From Bugulina stolonifera (Eukaryota > Bryozoa > Gymnolaemata > Cheilostomatida > Bugulidae): 64,000 bases of DNA. Each line of letters begins with the position of its first letter. Positions within the stretch are counted from its first letter, which is position 1. Under the pieces are notes generated by a model that saw only the letters and a program-made list of their open reading frames with translations, was not told where the DNA came from and did not search any database. Where the stretch lies: assembly GCA_935421135.1 (NCBI GenBank), contig OW285192.1, positions 8,639,501 through 8,703,500 of the forward strand, read 5' to 3'. Both the position numbers and the translations under genes were made by a program. Shown piece after piece: positions 12,001-21,320 of the stretch.

Positions 12001-15000
12001 CTGGATGCACAGAAGGTCCATTTATAACAGCTTTTCTCAATCTCTCGACGTTGTGTACGTTAACTGGTTCAGGGAACGTAAGACGCTTTGCAAACACCTC
12101 AGGTATTCCTGGAACGGAATTACAGGACAATATTAAGCAGGTTGAAAAAGCACGGTACATGTCGTAATGGGGATTTAGAGGGAAATCCTATAACTCAGTT
12201 ATTAGAAACAAAAAGTAAAAAAATGGTTTCAAACCAAGCTATTGTTTTTGAAGCACCCTACTACATGTATATGTAAAGTGCAAGATTGCCAAGAGTTGCA
12301 AATTCAGTTACAGTATAGAATAGAGATGGGAGACTATAGTGTTTAATTAGGTAGTCAGATGAAACTTAGTCGATCCATGGAATGAGTTACTTGAATGAAT
12401 TTTGGAAATATTCACCGTTTTGTTCGGAGTTGTCTACCTAATAAACAATCAGAGTAAATAGAGCACAACTCTAAACCACTGCTCTAGGTTAGATACACAT
12501 ACATGTTGCCTACTTTATACATGTATGCCATTGTAGTGTTGCCATGTATATTCTATGTATAACAGGTAATAACTTGCCTATTTCATCAACTCCGATGAAC
12601 GGATCAGGGGAGATAACTGAACGTGCTGCAAAGTCAACTCTCTTGCCCATCATGTGCTTCCTGAAAAGACCTGCTTTTTTCTCAATTACCTGGATGTTGA
12701 AAGAAACAGGATTAAGTGATATGTACATTGATCTTCACAAAACCTGGACATCTTGTTAGCACATAATTCATTCCATTACAGTAATACGACCTCCAATACT
12801 GAATGTAGATAGCAGACACTAATGTTTCATTTTAAACAATGGCAGGTGGACTAACTTCAAACTAACTGACTAGAAATCGGAACTCATGTCCCTATTATCT
12901 AGCCTACAGAGAGTAGGTAAGAAACTAAAAATACTGTTTTCTGATATTAACAGTATCATTGGTCTATTAACAGTTGCTACAGTTGTACAGTCATGCCATA
13001 GAGAGATAGAAACTTAAACACTATTCTATTCTGCTACTTCAGTTTCAGGACATACTAATCTATCAATTCAAACCAATCGTCTTCTGATAAGATGAATGAC
13101 TCATACTAACCTGTCTGACACCGGGAGGTCGCGACCCCGAGTCTAGTTTACTCAAATCATGGTCAAGGACATTGTTGACAGCTAGTTGCATAGCAACCAT
13201 ATTTCTGTGCAGATTATCATATGCCTGCTGTTTCCTTGATCCCACATCCACCAGAGCGTTTGGGTCCAGCTACAAATAGAACATTATTATATATGGTTGG
13301 TATTACAAATACAAGCAGCCTACCAGCTAGGGGCTAGAACACAGGGTTCCCTAAGAAGGGAAGTCAATCATGGCGAAGGTTTTTCGCCATGATGCGAGGA
13401 TTAAAAAGCAGCTTTCCTTACTACCACTCAGCCATGAGTAGTGTCACCCACAATAATAATATTATAACCTGTAAATCTTACATTTCTGTCTGTGAGCATC
13501 TGCAATGCCAGTTTTATCTGATCTGCTGCTTCAATAATCTTGACGTAAACAATGTTGGTAGGATTCTCCCTTAGTACTCCGTGACTCCTAGCTACCTGCA
13601 TTCATACATATACACGGTATAGGCTACGACAGTTTACTGCGATTTATATTATAATGCTGTAATGTTATTAAACAATATTATCATGTAACAAAATTTACAA
13701 AAGTAAGCCGCTGCAAAAATTCATGAAGTTATATGTATAACAGCGTTTATTCTCACATTGCAAACGCTGAACACATGCTAATTCATACCAAGTTATAAAG
13801 AATACACTGAGACACTATAATAGATGCGCAACTATACATGTACATGAAAATGACCTTATTAAAATACTCATCTTGTAAATTAATTGTATTTGCAAAGCTC
13901 TACTCAAGTCCCATTGTTTACCCTATACAATCATGTACAGCATTGTATTTATAGAAAAATGAGAGTTATCTTATCGTTTGACTAATTTATTCGCCACAAA
14001 GTTCAACAATGAGTCTAAATCATCTTTCTGGTAATGGCTATGACTGATTTCCTGGTTATTGACTTTAACGATTCTGTTTACACATTTTATTCTGCATCTT
14101 GCATAGAAATTTTACACGCTCAATTTTATAGAAACACTACTTACAAATAGCTTGTTAGTAACCCATGTTGTTTTTTGAAAAAAATCTTAATATAATATGA
14201 TTTCTAAATACATTGGTGTTTATACACACCCATTTGGCTACAAAAAAATTTTGGTTGGGTTGGCAGGAATTTTTTGTTGCAGCAAAAATGGTCCATCCTG
14301 GATTGACTATGATAACATTTGAGCTTCTCTAAATGAGTTAAGCTCATTTGTTATCTAGTATTATACACTTATGTCCTACGGTCCAAGTGGTGTAACCCAC
14401 CACTGGAACTGTCATAAACTAAAAGAAAAATGGTTAAACCAAAATAGAGTGGAGAACGAGCCACAATTGAGCTAGGCTCAAAGAGGGCTTTGAACCTTCC
14501 ATCAGTATAATCATATATTGCAATTATTGTGCGATTAGTTAGCATACAAGCACCCAGGTACTACAATATTCTATATTTGGATGTTTGCCCAAATCGTTAC
14601 AGCAAATTCAAAATGCTGTTGCTATACAGCACCCAGCCAACGCTCAAAGTTCATATTGTAGTACACACAGTATAGCAATTACTAATAGTAACAAATGTCG
14701 CAAACCAATGCTCAGAATGCTGCCTGGTTAGCAGGATGACACAACTTCAAATAAATACTGCTATTAATACAGGAAGTACTGTAAGTGGGTATACAAGTGA
14801 AGTAAAGAAAGACTGACTGGTCTGAATCTGGTGGGAGGTACAGGGATGGCCGAGAGGAAGAAGATATCTGTTGGTCTCTCATCTCCTTTAAACTCACCGT
14901 CTTCTCCCAAGGGAACCTGCAGCATCCCTGTAACATACAATTGTATCACATACATGTGCCTGTATATTATTCTTGAGTGACAACAGTGGCAAGTACTTGA

Positions 15001-18000
15001 GAAGTAAGATATGAGTACGTATGTACACATACAGTGTAAGTACGATCAAAATATGAGAGAGACCATCACCAATTTGAACCTTCTCCAACTTCTCTCTGTG
15101 AGACAGTACATCACGTGCACTCTATGCACTCCATTGGCAAAAACAGGGCTGTTCGGCCATCACCATATCAAACAAGCACCCCTGAATGTCGCTAAGTTAA
15201 ATACTACAGTATGCCCCTGAGTGATTGATTAAAGTAGCATTTATGCTTATTTCGCTGCCACCCCCCCCCCCTCCCCTTCCCCACTACAGTGCTGCCCTAG
15301 ACCTGCTAGGGAATTGAGCAGCCATTTGGATCCCCTTGGCTAAAATTGAGAAAAAAGAACAATCTGTTGTAGACTTGCTGGCTACAATAGACTGCAGGAT
15401 ATGACATGACCAGATGCTGACGTTACACTCACCACAGACAGCTTTGAGAACATTGGAACTGTTATCCCAAACAGCTCTCATATGATCTCTGAGAACTGAA
15501 GGCGTCAGCATTGCTCTACTCTGTGCGGCTAACATTTGGTCTTCCAGATCTTTAACATCTAGAAATTAATTGTATTCCTACATCAGCAATAGCAGTGATA
15601 TACCATCTAATGTATAACAGTTGCAGTTCATAAACACAACACTTACATACAACACTAAATCATAGTTGTGTCGGAAATTTAATGCATCATCAAAACTAAT
15701 TTCAAAACTAAAATTTTGAAATAATCTTTTCCGCATGCACATATATTAGCTGATACTAAGATTAGCTATACAGTAAGCAGAATTCATTCACATAACTTAA
15801 TCTGTCTGTACTGGGAAGTATTACAAGTAGATTTTAGATATATCATCTTTACCAAGTATAGGCATTCAGTACAAGTAGCTTTTAGATTATAGCTTCATCA
15901 AACATAATACTTATATACAAATAGCTAGTAGAGCACTGGGTACCAGTTCCTCACTAGGCAATAGGCTAATGTCAGTAGAGGTTAGACAGATAAAGGGGTT
16001 AAAATCTGTAAGTACGGTTTTTGTATTATTTCTGTGTTGTTTTGTATATTGTTCTGCATTGTTTTTGGTGAATTATTTTTGTATTATGACACGTGTACGT
16101 TTTTCTTTGTTGTTACTTAGGTTACGAATACATACATGTAATAAAAGGAATAACATACACATAACGTAAAGATACCCAGTCAACCCATAACCTCATACTG
16201 GCACAATGTCTCCGGTGAAATTCTCAAAGAATTATACACGGAGGTTTCTTTTAAAGGGGTACTGACAGTTATTTCTTTATTGCACCATCTGAATCGGTTC
16301 TTTATGCTCATTCAGAATCACATAAGCTTTCATGTATTGAATCTTAACTTTTTTAGCTACTCTAGGTCAAAGTTAGCCATTTTGAGCACTTTTGGGTATT
16401 ATTTGGTGAAATTGATAACTTTGGCCTAGAGTAGTTAAAAAAGTTAAGATCAAATACCTGAAAGCTTATATGATTCTGAATGAGCATAAAGAACCGATTC
16501 AGATGGTGCAATAACAAAATAACTGTCAGTACCCCTATAAGAAAGGATAGAAAACTTCAAAATAACATACAGATGAAACTGCTTGACAAGAAGACAACTC
16601 TGAAAGGATACATTTCCTTTCAAGTCAGTGCGTTTTACAAACCACATTTATAATGATTACCCTATAACACAGCGGCAGTGCAAATGCTGTACATACCAAT
16701 ATCATCTCGGGTGGGACCTTCTGTTACGTCCATTGACCCTTCAATATGTTCAAACTCATTGTCTACCATTGTATCATCAAAGCCTTCATCGTCACTGCCA
16801 GATTTCTTCACTCTTGTCTTCTTGGCCTTCACCTTGGCCTCTACAAGTGATCAGACACTTCCCCCATTCAATCACCCGTACCATTGGTCTATTTAACCAA
16901 CAAACAGCCAATCATTAGTTGAATGAAATAATAATATAGTTTCCAATTGACTCTTGTAAATTAACTTGAAACAATACATATGTTTATGATAAAGTTTATA
17001 GGATATTGATAGAACCACACATAAAGTGCACTATAGATTAACAGAGTATTAGGATAGTTATGATTAAATAAAAACTTTTTATTGAATCATATGTTTATAT
17101 TTACAAACAAAATAAAAGACAAAGCTGAGCTTACTTTGTCTTGCTATAAGAGCTCTCTTGGCCTTCTCAACTCCTTGTTTACTGGCCCCCTCATCAAATA
17201 GGAACCTCACGTTATTCTCTGTCCTAAGTTTCCTCAGAGGTACCAGGCAATGGTTACAGTGTCCTAAAGTATCATATGCATGTTAGTATAAAGTTTCCAA
17301 TAGACCTACGCTACCCATGAACCATTGCAAAGGTACAACATAACATTCCATTGTTACTTGATATTCCTTATAATACCAAGTTACCATGTAACATGATTCA
17401 TAACACTGCAGAAGTAAAGATGGGGAAAGTATACCAAGTAGGCTAAAGTCATGAGCAATATCTACCACGCAATCTAATTCATCCTTTCCTGTTCCTAAGC
17501 AGATAAACCATCCGGTGAAAGAGTCCAAGTAGTTTTTTTAAATATAAACCACGGTATGGGGTTCAAAAAGAGACTTGAGAAAATACCAAATATCTAAACA
17601 TAGTCTGTATAATATATACATACGTATGACATGTTACCAGTGGTGGTCGAATATGTTACATGTATTTCAACTTACCCTTTCTGTTTTTAAAAGCAGTGCT
17701 CATATATTCACTAATCAGCGCTAGCCTTCTCTCATTTATAAACCTGCTTGATTTGACCGGTTTGTCACAAAGACACTCTGCAATATAAAATCATGAGCAA
17801 TGAATAACAGATTTCAAAATTAAATTGGATATAGCAATACTCTGTCCAGTATAAAACTATGGAAGAATTATAGTGCTCAATGAATACTGCTGGAAAATGT
17901 TTGTCACAATCAGTAAATCTTTGCAGTATTCCAGAAGACAACGTAGAAACCCTACAATTAGTGCAGGTAAACGGTATATCCTTCATGTAAGACACCCACG

Positions 18001-20194
18001 AAAATATAACTAGTCTACTATATAGCTATATACTAAGTCAAATAGTCAGTGAGTCATGCAATGCAGATACTTTACCTACTGACTAGATCACTGGAGGCTA
18101 GAGGTAACACAACTGACAATCGGTAACAACAGCAAAAAACATTTGTGAGCTGCAATGTGAATTTTTACTGCACATTGTCTAAATCTTATCAAAGCAATGC
18201 ATGAAAAGAAGATTATTGAACACGATGAGTATAAGTTGGTGACGCTGGAACCTACCGGCAACCATCTTGCCAACATATTCGTTCATCTCAACGATGACCT
18301 GAGAAGATCCGACAGACTCTATCTGACTATATATCTCTAGTAACCCATCCAGTTTATCCCACAGATCAGCATCTATCAGCCGAACAATACAAATTATCTG
18401 TTCTGACATCACGTTATCTTCCAGTATCTTTTTACAGGCAAAGCAACTTCCCCTCACAAGCTGAAACAAAACAAAATTTTACAATGTAGAGTGAGACAAA
18501 AGACAAGAAACCCATGTTGTATTTTATGAGTTTATTTTACCTGAGATAGACTCTACAGAAATAATTGGGCAGACTTAGATTTTTATAAAGCGTTAATAAA
18601 ATTGTTTCCAAAAAACCTATAGGCTATCAGCACTTCAATGAAATTTGAAGAATTTTTCTAAAATCAGCCTACAGACCTGTCATACATAACATGTAGGCTA
18701 TCTTATAGCCTAGCCTTGTCCAAAAATTGAATCAGACTTACCAACTCTAGTTGTTTCATCCACAATGGATGGTAAACGGGCATGGGTAACTCTATATGTC
18801 CCATGTGTCCTGGGCATTTTACTTCACTTAGCGAGCAGGTACCACACATTTCCGCCCTGTCATGTGGACCTAACAATGTGAAAGCAATTGATTAAGTAGG
18901 ACCTAAATGAAAACTTAATGCATAGAATTAATTCAAAAAAATCGGTAAATCACAAACACTGTGAAATAATGTGGGCTTGATGAAACAATTTGTACTATGT
19001 TACCCTAGGGTAGACCTATTAAAGATATTAACACCATCTTAGAATTAGTAATACCCTACATCTGATATCCATTTACTTACAGATTGACAGATATTTTCGA
19101 AGGAATAGCTAATTATTATTATCTGCCGCAGAGACAGGAGGACAGTTTCCAGAGATACTTGTATAATACTTAATAGCAGAGATGTGTGCAAGTTTTATTT
19201 TGGAAACTCAAGTTTCCATCGCCAACTCTTAGTTGTGACTCTTCAAGTTACAAGTCAATTCTTTCAGTGACAGATCAAAACTTTCAAGTTACGAGTTAAA
19301 TATTTACATGTCCCCAGAAACTCAAGTTTTTGTCAAGTTATCCAAGTTGACTACAAGCAAGTTTCAATTCAATTCTTTGCTTGTTTAACTCGAGTCTTTT
19401 TATAGAGTTTTTGGGTTATTGTTTAGCTTATGGTGAAATTTTGCTAGGAAAAGTTGTTAGAAGTTCAAATTTCAAAGCAAGATGTCACAGTTTTAGTGTA
19501 AAATGTCTTATAATTGTGGTTGTGGTTGGTGGTTATAGCTGTGGATATTTCTATTCATTACAATTCACAGCTGCCCAATGAAAACTCGAGTTATTGAATA
19601 TTTCAACATGATGTGTGAGTTGAGAGTCTTTGATCATAGCCATAATTGAATTACAATTCAAGTTACAAGTTTTTGACAGCTGTGTATTCAAGTTACGAGT
19701 CTTTAAAATAAGCCATAAAATGTTGCTTGAATTAACTCGAGTGAGAGTCTTTAACTCGAGCCTGGTATCTCTGCTTAATAGTAGACTTGTTTTAGTTGAA
19801 ATGACACAAAAATACATAATATGAAGTTGCCACTTCTTTGTTAATCAGTAATATCTGTAACCTGCGTTTGTTTTTGAGTGCATTTACCCTATCTTTCATT
19901 CTAATCTAAATCTATGAGACAAATTCAAGGTAGATCAATTGTCTGCTGCTTGTGTTTGATTAGACCTACTCGAATACAGAAGTTAGCGAGTCAGATGCAA
20001 GAAAAACACTACAACAAATGCAACTGTTTATCTCCATTACCTAATCTTCTATCGTAGAGTCCATTTGCAGTGACGTGCCCTAACGAATCGAAAGCTTTAG
20101 AATTTGTGATTTCAAGGACACTGAGTTTTCGGACGTCTTCATCTGCATAGCATCCAAATTCTAGTTTTACAAATTGCTTTGGTGCCTCAGCCAT
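54..20194 (-). CDS. POLR1A: POLR1A, RNA polymerase I largest subunit (C-terminal part off window)
   Basis: Catalytic largest subunit of nucleolar RNA polymerase I, which makes the large rRNA precursor. Seen: start [14 protein letters not shown] at 20194; zinc-binding clamp with [11 protein letters not shown] in exon 2; bridge to lid region [19 protein letters not shown] in exon 11; catalytic [10 protein letters not shown] in exon 14, whose three Asp bind Mg; trigger-loop region [18 protein letters not shown] in exon 21. The FPQ after [12 protein letters not shown] and PTRFRP fit Pol I, not Pol II or III. Exons, 5' to 3': 20041-20194, 18742-18869, 18256-18460, 17676-17777, 17135-17263, 16697-16840, 15433-15558, 14818-14927, 13482-13595, 13111-13269, 12578-12689, 12000-12108, 11642-11855, 11093-11231, 10704-10818, 10250-10358, 9873-9962, 9633-9782, 9236-9352, 6268-6488, 5456-5589, 5190-5341, 2059-2187, 556-720, 54-184. 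Phases agree at every junction and about 1152 codons are visible. The family is about 1700 residues, so roughly a third is missing on the left. Intron 11 appears to use a GC donor. Confidence 0.96.
720..800. repeat. 44 bp repeat, two units, abutting POLR1A exon 24 acceptor
   Basis: Two near-identical 44 bp units (ctgtaagtataatatagcac and following) begin at the exon 24 boundary at 720/721. Read on the gene strand, each unit ends in TATACTTACAG, the acceptor used by exon 24. More units of the same family lie at 1650-2010. Confidence 0.8.
1650..2015. repeat. 44 bp minisatellite with compound units
   Basis: Units built on tagcacatgtattatacatt and cttctgtaagtataata repeat with a 44 bp step. A longer variant inserts a block with gataatacaataatactg. 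The array lies in POLR1A intron 23 and stops about 45 bp before the exon 23 donor at 2058. It is the same family as the two units at 720-800. Confidence 0.85.
2774..2844 (+). tRNA. tRNA-Gly (anticodon GCC), copy 1
   Basis: A 71-base cloverleaf: 7 bp acceptor stem GCATCGG/CCGATGC, A box TGGTTCAGTGGTAGAA, anticodon loop with GCC, B box GGTTCAATTCC, discriminator A, then TTTT as Pol III terminator. It sits in POLR1A intron 22, antisense to the host gene. All paired positions look intact. Confidence 0.93.
3308..3378 (-). tRNA. tRNA-Gly (GCC), copy 2
   Basis: Identical in its 71 bases to the copy at 2774 but on the opposite strand, so it is co-oriented with POLR1A. The 3' side reads TTTTTGT, a Pol III stop. 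It lies in the left arm of the 3292-4230 inverted repeat. Confidence 0.92.
4137..4207 (+). tRNA. tRNA-Gly (GCC), copy 3
   Basis: Same 71 bases as the other copies. The upstream flank tgtcatcaa and downstream TTTTTGTAC match copies 2 and 6 in mirror image, so these three share a duplication history that includes the flanks. POLR1A intron 22, antisense to the gene. Confidence 0.92.
4629..4699 (-). tRNA. tRNA-Gly (GCC), copy 4
   Basis: Intact 71-base gene in POLR1A intron 22. Its 3' flank TTTTCTTC is shared with copy 5 at 7316, its partner in the large inverted duplication. The 5' flank tgatgacaaatattgcaata is shared with copies 2, 3 and 6. Confidence 0.92.
5975..5993. repeat. Homopolymer G run
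   Basis: About 18 consecutive G in POLR1A intron 20. It is an ordinary mononucleotide repeat whose length is likely to vary and be hard to sequence. Confidence 0.8.
6081..6277. repeat. 29 bp minisatellite that includes the POLR1A exon 20 donor
   Basis: Seven units of actagaacaagcacttactt plus ggtgatgtc. The last unit crosses the exon 20/intron 20 junction at 6267/6268. On the gene strand, every unit reads CATCACCAAGTAAGTG or CATCATCAAGTGAGTG, so each carries a good GT donor. The unit length is not a multiple of three, so use of another unit's donor would shift the frame. Confidence 0.85.
7316..7386 (+). tRNA. tRNA-Gly (GCC), copy 5
   Basis: Same 71-base gene, with TTTTCTTC after it. It lies 50 bp from the 19 bp array, which is made of pieces resembling the D-arm/A-box part of this tRNA on the other strand. 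POLR1A intron 19, antisense to the gene. Confidence 0.92.
7436..7628 (-). repeat. 19 bp tandem array resembling the tRNA-Gly A box
   Basis: About ten units of ctctaccactgaaccgcca. Reversed, the unit reads tggcggttcagtggtagag, which differs from the tRNA-Gly stretch TGGTTCAGTGGTAGAA only at its edges. The array is followed on the minus strand by gtgttctcgacagc, which recalls the next part of the tRNA. The partner locus at 4534-4580 has only two such units. Confidence 0.85.
8114..8184 (-). tRNA. tRNA-Gly (GCC), copy 6
   Basis: Intact 71-base copy in POLR1A intron 19, co-oriented with the gene. The flanks tgatgacaaataatgcaata and TTTTTGTAC match copies 2 and 3. It is the duplicate of copy 3 in the large inverted duplication. 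Confidence 0.92.
8638..8708 (+). tRNA. tRNA-Gly (GCC), copy 7
   Basis: Intact 71-base gene. Upstream ccatccaccaa shares only the last bases with the other copies; downstream TTTTACCC provides a terminator. POLR1A intron 19, antisense. It lies just past the duplicated block, so its flanks are largely unique. Confidence 0.92.
9963..10105. repeat. Short-unit tandem repeat beside POLR1A exon 17 acceptor
   Basis: Repeats of caatctacagttcac with alternating tails (tcagtga, atactaa, ccagtaa), about six units. On the gene strand each reads GAACTGTAGATTG and so contains CTGTAG, the trinucleotide context of the true exon 17 acceptor at 9963. It sits in intron 16 immediately before exon 17. Confidence 0.75.
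10533..10674. repeat. 28 bp minisatellite near POLR1A exon 15 donor
   Basis: Five units of caatgtattgtattactaca plus caccacac in intron 15, ending about 30 bp from the exon 15 donor at 10703. The open frames across it, rich in Tyr, Thr and His, are products of the repeat and not genes. Confidence 0.9.
11326..11396 (-). tRNA. tRNA-Gly (GCC), copy 8
   Basis: Intact 71-base gene in POLR1A intron 13, co-oriented with the host gene. The 5' flank ttacataacca differs from the catcaa seen in most copies. Downstream TTTTTGTTTCCG keeps the T run. This is a dispersed copy outside the duplicated block. Confidence 0.92.
12109..12577 (-). other. POLR1A intron 11 with GC donor
   Basis: A GT donor 4 bases further in would give a stop codon at the start of exon 12. 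Splicing at ATAG/GCAAGT restores the conserved [21 protein letters not shown] is the standard form of a GC-AG intron. The acceptor is TTCCAG. Apart from this, the intron shows nothing recognisable. Confidence 0.75.
16254..16537. mobile_element. Foldback MITE, mariner-like
   Basis: A 284 bp near-perfect inverted repeat with arms of about 125 bp. The ends read AGGGGTACTGACAG and its complement, flanked by TA on both sides, as expected for a Tc1/mariner target duplication. No transposase. It lies in POLR1A intron 6 and would form a long hairpin in the pre-mRNA. Confidence 0.75.
19177..19773. mobile_element. Non-autonomous hAT element with perfect 8 bp target duplication
   Basis: The ends are CAGAGAT and ATCTCTG, flanked on both sides by cttaatag, an exact 8 bp target-site duplication typical of hAT elements. 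The 597 bp interior has no transposase and many subterminal motifs such as caagttacgagt and ctcgag, plausible transposase-binding repeats. Inserted in POLR1A intron 1. Confidence 0.85.
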
Positions 20195-20454
20195 TATAAT
20201 ATATTAAGTTCCTGTACCATAAATAGTAGAGGTTGATATATGTGTATAGATGTGGCCTAAATCATCGAGTCAGCACAATAACAAGAGCTGCTAAGGTATT
20301 TTGTGTTCTCACATGGCGGAAACAGTTTCAATAACATAAAATTGGGGCTGCGTTGTTTCTCTGCCTGTAACCTATTATTCGCAATCATATTAACGTGGGG
20401 TAATACTAGCGCACGTACAACGGCACTGGTTTAAGCTACACGGCTATAATAAAC
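20195..20454. promoter_or_regulatory. Likely bidirectional promoter, POLR1A / small plus-strand gene
   Basis: Only 260 bp separate the POLR1A start codon from the first ATG of the divergent gene, so both probably share a regulatory region. It contains a gcacgtacaacggcac stretch and little A+T bias compared with the surrounding DNA. No clear TATA box at a useful distance. Confidence 0.5.
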
Positions 20455-21286
20455 ATGTCCGGCTTGCCCATTAATTTAGAGTTACCTTCTCTTTTTGAGA
20501 ACGGTACGACAACTTCTTACAACAGTGAACTTTAGCTATGTAAATGCAATGTCCATGTAGTACTATCATATTGTTGTGGATTTCCACACACTCACACGTA
20601 ATTTATTATAACTTATTTACTGGACTTGATGGATGGTTGAGGACCCGTGAAATACAGAAATGTCTCACGGAGAAACATAAAAGCTTGCTCACAGGTAAGT
20701 TCCACATTTTTTATATTTTATATTTATTACAACAGTAGAATTATTTTAATATTTGAGAATAGAGCAGCTTTATTCAATACCCATGAACGTGGGGATAATG
20801 CAGTACAGAATCCACTATGAATAAAATGAATAAACCATAACAGTTTTAATAAAATTCATGCAAAACAAATGCACCTCACAGTGAAGTTAAAAAGTAGTCA
20901 AGTACATTTAGTTTTTAGAAAACAATAAATATCTTGAATTATACTCAAATAATTTCAAAGAGCGAAAGATAAGGAAAATGTTGTTACCTTTAACGAAAGT
21001 ATTACACTATTTCTAGCATTCCAACGAAAAATAGGCAACAACAGCTTATCATGATAAATCACTAAATATCACTAAAGTTATATCAGTCAATGTTGCAGGT
21101 GAACAAATGAATAATTACTACCAATGTCACACTTTCACACCAGTCTCAGTTTCACGAAAACACAACACACCACTCTCTATTATGGAGAGATATGCTCCAG
21201 ACCCAAGAGATAGGAACCATGAACCAGGTAAAACCAGAGTATTGACAGTCAAAACTAATATACAGGTAATACAAAACTACAAATAA
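20455..21286 (+). CDS. Small unrecognised protein, model partly uncertain
   Basis: A candidate first exon 20455-20503 (MSGLPINLELPSLFENG) ends at a GT donor. A middle exon ends at 20694 and carries TREIQKCLTEKHKSLLTG before AG/GTAAGT. A last exon 21099-21286 begins after TTGCAG, continues in the same phase (EQMNNYYQCHTFTPVSVSRK, then MERYAPDPRDRNHEPG) and stops at 21286. The last two exons join in phase with good splice sites. The 5' edge of the middle exon is not resolved: the only AG before it gives the wrong phase, so an exon or start may be missing. I do not recognise a family. The gene is head-to-head with POLR1A, and its stop is 34 bp from the CNTROB stop on the other strand, so the 3' UTRs must overlap. 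Confidence 0.4.
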
Positions 21287-21320
21287 ATAAACTTTAAATA
21301 CTGATGGCCTTAAATCAGAT

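Noticed and set aside
12574..12577. GT donor for POLR1A exon 11
   Set aside because: It would create a stop at the start of exon 12 and lose the conserved IGIPEV sequence; the GC donor fits.
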